From NCBI RefSeq assembly GCF_037975245.1, contig NC_092561.1, positions 21,274,826 through 21,338,825 of the forward strand: a DNA stretch of 64,000 nt, written 5' to 3'. The first letter of the stretch is position 1. Each line of letters opens with the position of its first letter. Shown here piece by piece: positions 58,432 to 64,000 of this stretch. The notes under the pieces are model-generated. The model saw only the letters and a list, made by a program, of their open reading frames with translations. It had not been told where the DNA came from and ran no database searches. Both the position numbers and the translations under genes were made by a program. The stretch comes from Apostichopus japonicus. Lineage: Eukaryota; Echinodermata; Holothuroidea; Aspidochirotida; Stichopodidae.

Positions 58432-59826
58432 CATGCTAAAGTATATGATTATTTAGGGCCTACACATTGAGAGACAGTTTGGTTAAGGCGATTGAATATG
58501 TTAGTTATGCGTAATATAAGAGCAACCACTTTGAAATGTTAAAAAATTACAACTTACCGTAGTAATTAAAGGATTAACTCCCAACTTATTTGAATGGTTT
58601 CTCGCATGGATATGGTCTCATGCATTCTTATCAAATTTTTTATTTTCGTTTATGATATTTCAGTTCTGTCACTTTGCTGTTGTTGTTTTTGAAACATAAT
58701 GTTGACCCTTAGAGTAATTTACCATGCGTGTTATTATCATGTTCATGGCGGTGACCACTGTGACCGGAAGGCATTGTCACGTGATAGTTTAGATACTGGT
58801 TATCTTATATTAAACCTGAGCCTCGATGGGTATACTATTGCTTGTTTACAGTTTATGATGCATGTTCAAGTAAAAATAAAATAGTCCAATTAAAGAAAAA
58901 GCAAATTGTCAGTTCCAGATATCGAGGGTAGGTGAGAGTAAGGGTGGGGTTGGAAAGGGGAATTCGCCCGACCCTGACCACCATAATCGAAAATACCCGC
59001 CGCTGAACGTAGAATACTTTATATACTGATGATGGGGTCAGTCTGTTAGAGCAGACAAAATCTTCCTTAGCAACGCACCACCGTACTATTAATATCTTTA
59101 TCTCATGTGGTGAAGGAGGGACGGGAATAGGGAGGGCGCTAGACCTCTCACAATAACTTATATCACGTTGCGTCGGATCAAATGTCGAATGTCACCATGT
59201 AGGAATTAAACCAGAAGCCTCTAGCTTCCACATTTTGGATGATTAACAGTAACAAAACCAGACACCAAAACTGCAGTGTGGTTTCGTTGAGGCTACATGA
59301 ATATTCTTATATGAATGTGATATATTAGGCTGTAGGGTATAGCCACGATGAACAACATACCTCATTCTAAGTAATACAGCAAAACACATTGAAATATGAC
59401 AATCATTATTCACATTGGCAGCTGATGATCGACCGAGATGGAAACTTTTCTTATATCAGCATACCAATTGATCTGTACCAAAGACAACAGGCTTCTTCTA
59501 CTCAACGTGGTACACCTACAAGTCGTACATAAAGCCATTCTTAACAATCTAACTAGGCGACAGTTAATTTTCGTAAAAGGCCCCTGGTTATTTCCCCAAC
59601 GTTACTACATCCAAACCTGAAGTTTGCACTGAATCTCGAAAAGTGCTAAATATGACTGAAAACTTCAACAACGGAAGCAAAGATATAATACCGAAGATTC
59701 ACAATGATATCGATCTTTCCATGCAGTAGCAACGTTTTGTACTATACAACGTTCATTACACACCTGTGTGCATAGGCATGTATGCAGCTACGTACATGGC
59801 TACTCTAAAAGTTACCGACACAATTG
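58432..59826. other. TRIM-like gene 3' UTR, then non-coding
   Basis: The AATAAA at 58875-58880 probably ends the transcript. No gene is recognised beyond it. Confidence 0.5.
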
Positions 59827-60163
<337 letters not shown>

Positions 60164-60170
60164 GATGTGG

Positions 60171-60575
60171 CCATAGGCGTAGGAGCCCAATTTGATTTGG
60201 GGGGGGGGGCTGTAACGACTTGCCCGAAAAATATAACCACAGTTTTTCGCGCGCTCTGCGCGCGTTCGGCAACATCTTAATTGTGTATGAAATATACAGT
60301 AGGCATGTATCAGTTACATCGCATGTCAATTAAATACAATCATTTGCCTTTTTACTGCCATTCCATATTGGTTATCATTTCTCGGGAAGTCGTTGCAATA
60401 ATATTGATAATAATAAAATAAGTTTAACCATTGCAAAACACATTGCAATTTATTTTTCTTTCAGTAGGTGCCCGAAAAATTCTCAGCATATTGCCAGAAT
60501 TTTCACAAAAATCTTTGATTGGGAGGGGGGGGGTGGGGCTGCAGCACCCCAGCCTCCCGTCTCCTACGCCTATGG
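60171..60575. mobile_element. MITE, 405 bp, with 6-bp target duplication
   Basis: Inverted ends CCATAGGCGTAGGAG and CTCCTACGCCTATGG are flanked by ATGTGG (60165-60170 and 60576-60581). It contains two poly-G runs and a gcgcgctctgcgcgcg palindrome. Superfamily uncertain. Confidence 0.8.
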
Positions 60576-60805
60576 ATGTGGCCGCAATAGGTTTTCCAGA
60601 ATCTGATATAGAAAGTGAACTTGAGACACGTCAACCAAGAAGGGATATAAGACAAAAACATCAAAGATCATACAACAAATGGAACAACAAGATTTCTTAT
60701 TCACACTGCAGCCTGAGATTAATTAAGCAATTCCTACAGACCAAAACCATCCCTGGTAAAATGGTCGGAGAGCTTCCGAAGAAACGAAGTAGAGGTTTAC
60801 TATAA
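60576..60805 (+). CDS. Coding-like fragment of unknown family
   Basis: Immediately after the MITE an open stretch reads GFPESDIESELETRQPRRDI and later KMVGELPKKRSRGLL, ending TAA at 60803-60805. Composition is protein-like (charged, hydrophilic) and it lies on the far side of the MITE from the Asp-rich frame. The two could be parts of one gene interrupted by the MITE. No homologue recognised. Confidence 0.3.
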
Positions 60806-61522
60806 AACAAATCCTGGGGAAAGACATAAAAAACAAAGTACACAATATATGAATCGGCCAGAGAAGTCCAAAATGATGTAACAAGGTTTCAACGCTACTT
60901 TGAGAAGATGGTGACATAACCTTCTACCAATGACTGCGGGGACGAGGGAGGGGAGGGCGCTAGGGGATTTAGCCATTTGTCATTAATACGTCACTTTTTT
61001 TCCTCAAAAAATGATAGAAGTATATTTTGAACCAATTGGGCCGATCCATGATGCCCCCCCCCCCATACCCCCACTTCAATATTTCCCATATTTGCCTTAC
61101 GTACATCTTTTCAATTAAAACTGTACTGCCATACCGTACGTGTACCCTCACAGTTTAACCACAGTTATACAAGGGAGCAGAGTAGCAGCTCCCTGGTTAT
61201 ACAACTACCCTTGGTTAACCTTATAAGGTTATACTACTACCCTTGGTTAACCTTATAAGGTTAAGAAACACCGCTTTTCTGCAGAATATGTTGAAAGCCT
61301 CAGTTTCGCAGTAATGTGACATTGACCGTGCACAAGCGCTGAGCAACTATATATTGCAAAGTCGGCAAAAACTAGTGTGTTGAGCAAAGTTCGTACTGAT
61401 CTGATGCTACGAAGAAGTTACGCAGAGGTGGTTTCGTCGAAAAAAAAAGAGGTTAGCTGACTAATTATAGACGTACCAACTTATCCTCTGGCACGATGGT
61501 TTCATCATAAATTGATATGGAT
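60806..61522. other. Non-coding with short tandem repeat
   Basis: A ~37-bp unit containing ctacccttggttaacc and ttataaggtta occurs twice at ~61204-61264. Nearby agggagcagag/agctccct form a weak inverted pair. A C-run lies at ~61053. Confidence 0.5.
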
Positions 61523-61530
61523 CATGGATG

Positions 61531-62765
61531 CAGGGGCGGCGATCTGTTTCAAATATTGGGGGGACATTTGCTTGGATGCAGGGGAATTACTATCTAAGCG
61601 GAGCGCCACCATTGGTTGGCGCGCAGCGTACAAGAAAATTTCTGGTTTTGATAGCCCCCCAGATCACCGGAAATGGCACTTCTCGGGCTTGAAAATGACC
61701 AACCAGATGTACACTTTTACATGAGAACCAAGTTTTTCCTAATAGTTTTTTTTTTCATTCATAACCTTTTTTCAAGATTGTCACCAGCCACACATCATGT
61801 TCGACCTCATTGCATCTCCTGTGGATCATTGCTTTTGTAGGTAACTACTCCCCACAATACCCGTCAGCCCCACTTTTCAAGGTTTGAAGCCCATTATTTG
61901 TTCAGAATTTGAATAATAAATTCATTTCAAAACATACCCATAATGTTGCACAAAATTTCATCTATGGAAAACCAATATAGAAAAACCCCCTCAACCCCTA
62001 ACAGACCGGTCAAAATTGCACGAGTAGAGTATGATGAAGAATGTTGGTCAAGGAATTTTCGAAAATTCAGACATAGTTAAATTATTGGTGTTAAAACCTC
62101 TTATAACGGCAACTATAAAACTTCGATATCATAGAAAATACCCCCAAAAATATGCTCGAGGGGGAGGGCGGTCTCCACCCATCATCCCCCTCCCTTGGCT
62201 ACGCACCTGCGGTTAGAAATCTTGTAGGAAACAGGCCAAATGGAAACCCAGTGGACCCAAATCGATGTGGATCATATATATGATTGTACGTACTTACACT
62301 CATGCACAAGAGGCAAACCAAATTTCATTACGGATGCGGTGCGTCTAGAGCTATTCATTTCGAAAAAAAAGTAAAAACTACTTTCGGTCATATATAGTTA
62401 CAAATTGTGACACGGTTTGACAGGCCCCCTGTGAGGAATTTGCCAAGGGAGGGGCAAAGCTTGCAATGTACCCCGACTTTCTAAGCGTAGCGCCACCATG
62501 CATAAGTTGGCGCGAAGCGCAAAAGAAAATTTTCGCCGAAAATGCCTCCCAGATCGCTGGAAATGGCACTTCCCAGGCCTTGTAAGTTACATCTAAGCAT
62601 TTTCTATTTTGAAATTACTAGCAATATAAAAAAAATTACAAAACATATGCTAAAAAAAAACGATGCCACCAAATATTGGGGGGATATTAGATACTATATC
62701 CCCCACCTAAAATATTGGGGGGACATGTCCCCCCGTCCCCCCCCCCCCCATGATCGCCGCCCATG
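61531..62765. mobile_element. hAT-like non-autonomous transposon, 1,235 bp
   Basis: Inverted ends CAGGGGCGGCGATC and (inverted) CATGGGCGGCGATC are flanked by a perfect 8-bp duplication CATGGATG (61523-61530 and 62766-62773). Inside, a diverged module (gcgccacc, ttggcgcg, agaaaattt, ccagatc..cggaaatggcac) occurs in direct orientation at ~61598-61690 and ~62488-62580. No transposase. Confidence 0.85.
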
Positions 62766-62773
62766 CATGGATG

Positions 62774-64000
62774 TAATAAGACTTGCAGGAAATATAGGCA
62801 TAGCTACCAACAAAAAAAAAGAAGAAAAAGCAAGACACTGTAGTACGGTACTACTACTAGAGCCTAGAGGTACTTATAATACTGTGACTACTTGTATAAG
62901 TGTATTATTGTAATGATGCATGCCTGAGTGCATTCCCTAATTTCCAGGTGCTCACTACTATTATGTAATAATAGGGACATACTGTAGCATGCAGCCTCAA
63001 GAGAGTGACTGTAAATATATTCAGTTGCACACAGACCTCCTTCCTGTCAAGTTGTATATTTTTCTCTTATATTCAAGTTAAGAGTTTCAGTTACAGCTAA
63101 CCTGCCACGCCCTACCTACAACTCCACTCCATGATGGCGTAGTTGGCAGGACATTTTTGGACCCAGTTTCATGTGAGTTAAACTTTAAGTCTTTGGTCAG
63201 TGTGAGATGGACACTAATTTTCTTTTTACTGTTGTTTTCCTGGAAGACCATTGCCCTCTAGTATGAGCTACAATAGGCGTAGTTAGTGTATGTAAACTAT
63301 ATAGTGTACCCCTTCAGCAAAATACAACAGTAGGGTTATGTCCCTTCCCCTATATAGAAGCCTGTAGGCCTAGTGGTCACAACTTTATGTTATACTATTG
63401 TACTGCCTACAACAAAACGCAGCCTATACAAATAGTTAGGCCTTAATCAACAATTTAATAATACCTATTAAGGGAAAATACAACACTACAACAAAACGAT
63501 ATAAATTACTAGGCCTACAGCCTACGAGACTAGCATTTGTGCTATAGTGGCTATGCAGTTCTATCCTGGAAGTGGAACTGTTTGGCCTAACCTATAGGTG
63601 CTAAATGTGAACAAACAGTGTAGTGTTTGTCAATAAACATACTTGTGAATTCAGCAAATTGATTAAAAATGTATTAAATATTAACAAAATGTATTAAAAA
63701 TAAAATGTATCGAATGCAGTTCTGTTCAAGGACCTGGACATACAATTGAGGATATGATTTTTGTAGAATTAGAGGTAGTCTGCTAGATCTCTTCAAAAAA
63801 GACTTCTCTGTAGTAATTCTTTACTTTACCACATGTGTGAAATTTATGCAAAATCCAGTCAAATTAAGCCCTAATTCTTTGTGTGGACATGTAACACTCT
63901 CTCAAAGACTTGCAAACATTGCCGCATTATAAGTTAACCTTTTGACGTTGAGTTGCAGTTAGTTTTCGGGTCAAACTTCAACGATTTCATCATATTTATT
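62774..64000. other. Non-coding, no recognised feature
   Basis: AT-rich sequence to the window end. No domain-bearing frame, repeat or RNA gene could be supported. Confidence 0.5.

Overview
The window is animal nuclear DNA: AT-rich, with genes split by GT-AG introns, many poly-G/C runs, and dense interspersed repeats. A RING/B-box TRIM-type gene, a SEA-domain membrane protein, a sea-urchin-style histone 3' processing signal and the transposon repertoire (Ty3/gypsy with a tRNA-Leu primer site, Kolobok-like THAP, hAT-like, Tc1/mariner) suggest a marine deuterostome, most likely an echinoderm. The species is not identifiable by eye.

Layout. 1-6.8 kb: gag, pol and 3' LTR of a Ty3/gypsy retrotransposon on the + strand, with a candidate -1 frameshift site between gag and pol. 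6.8-15.4 kb: small TIR elements, LINE debris, and exons of a C2H2 zinc-finger gene that is frame-broken and has no visible 3' end. 15.7-19.2 kb: a candidate solo LTR, then a second copy of the first element's 1,729-bp LTR on the - strand followed by a tRNA-Leu primer-binding site. The two LTR copies carry the same 4-bp outer flank and look like the two ends of one element separated by an inversion. 19.2-25.9 kb: mostly non-coding with minisatellites. 25.9-35.8 kb: a - strand gene for a small type II membrane protein with a SEA-like ectodomain, whose long first intron holds a 2.6-kb TIR transposon and two satellites.

35.9-49.6 kb is the standout region. It is a 13.6-kb segment bounded by 31-bp perfect inverted repeats that begin CAGT and are flanked by TA, as in Tc1/mariner elements. 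Inside are an intact 339-residue DD34E Tc1/mariner transposase (- strand) and, head to head with it, an intron-containing five-exon gene for a 616-residue BEN-domain protein (+ strand). The transposase transcript appears to end in a canonical histone stem-loop plus downstream purine element instead of a poly(A) signal. I read this as a giant cargo-carrying Tc1/mariner-type element whose transposase may be expressed like a replication-dependent histone.

50.2-53.4 kb: a decayed TTAA-flanked (Kolobok-like) element with remnants of a THAP protein and of a P2X7-C-terminus-like protein. 53.9-55.3 kb: a hAT-like non-autonomous element with an 8-bp target duplication. 57.2-58.4 kb: an intact single-exon TRIM-like gene. 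59.8-64 kb: a GAT microsatellite, two more TIR elements, and AT-rich DNA without recognised genes.
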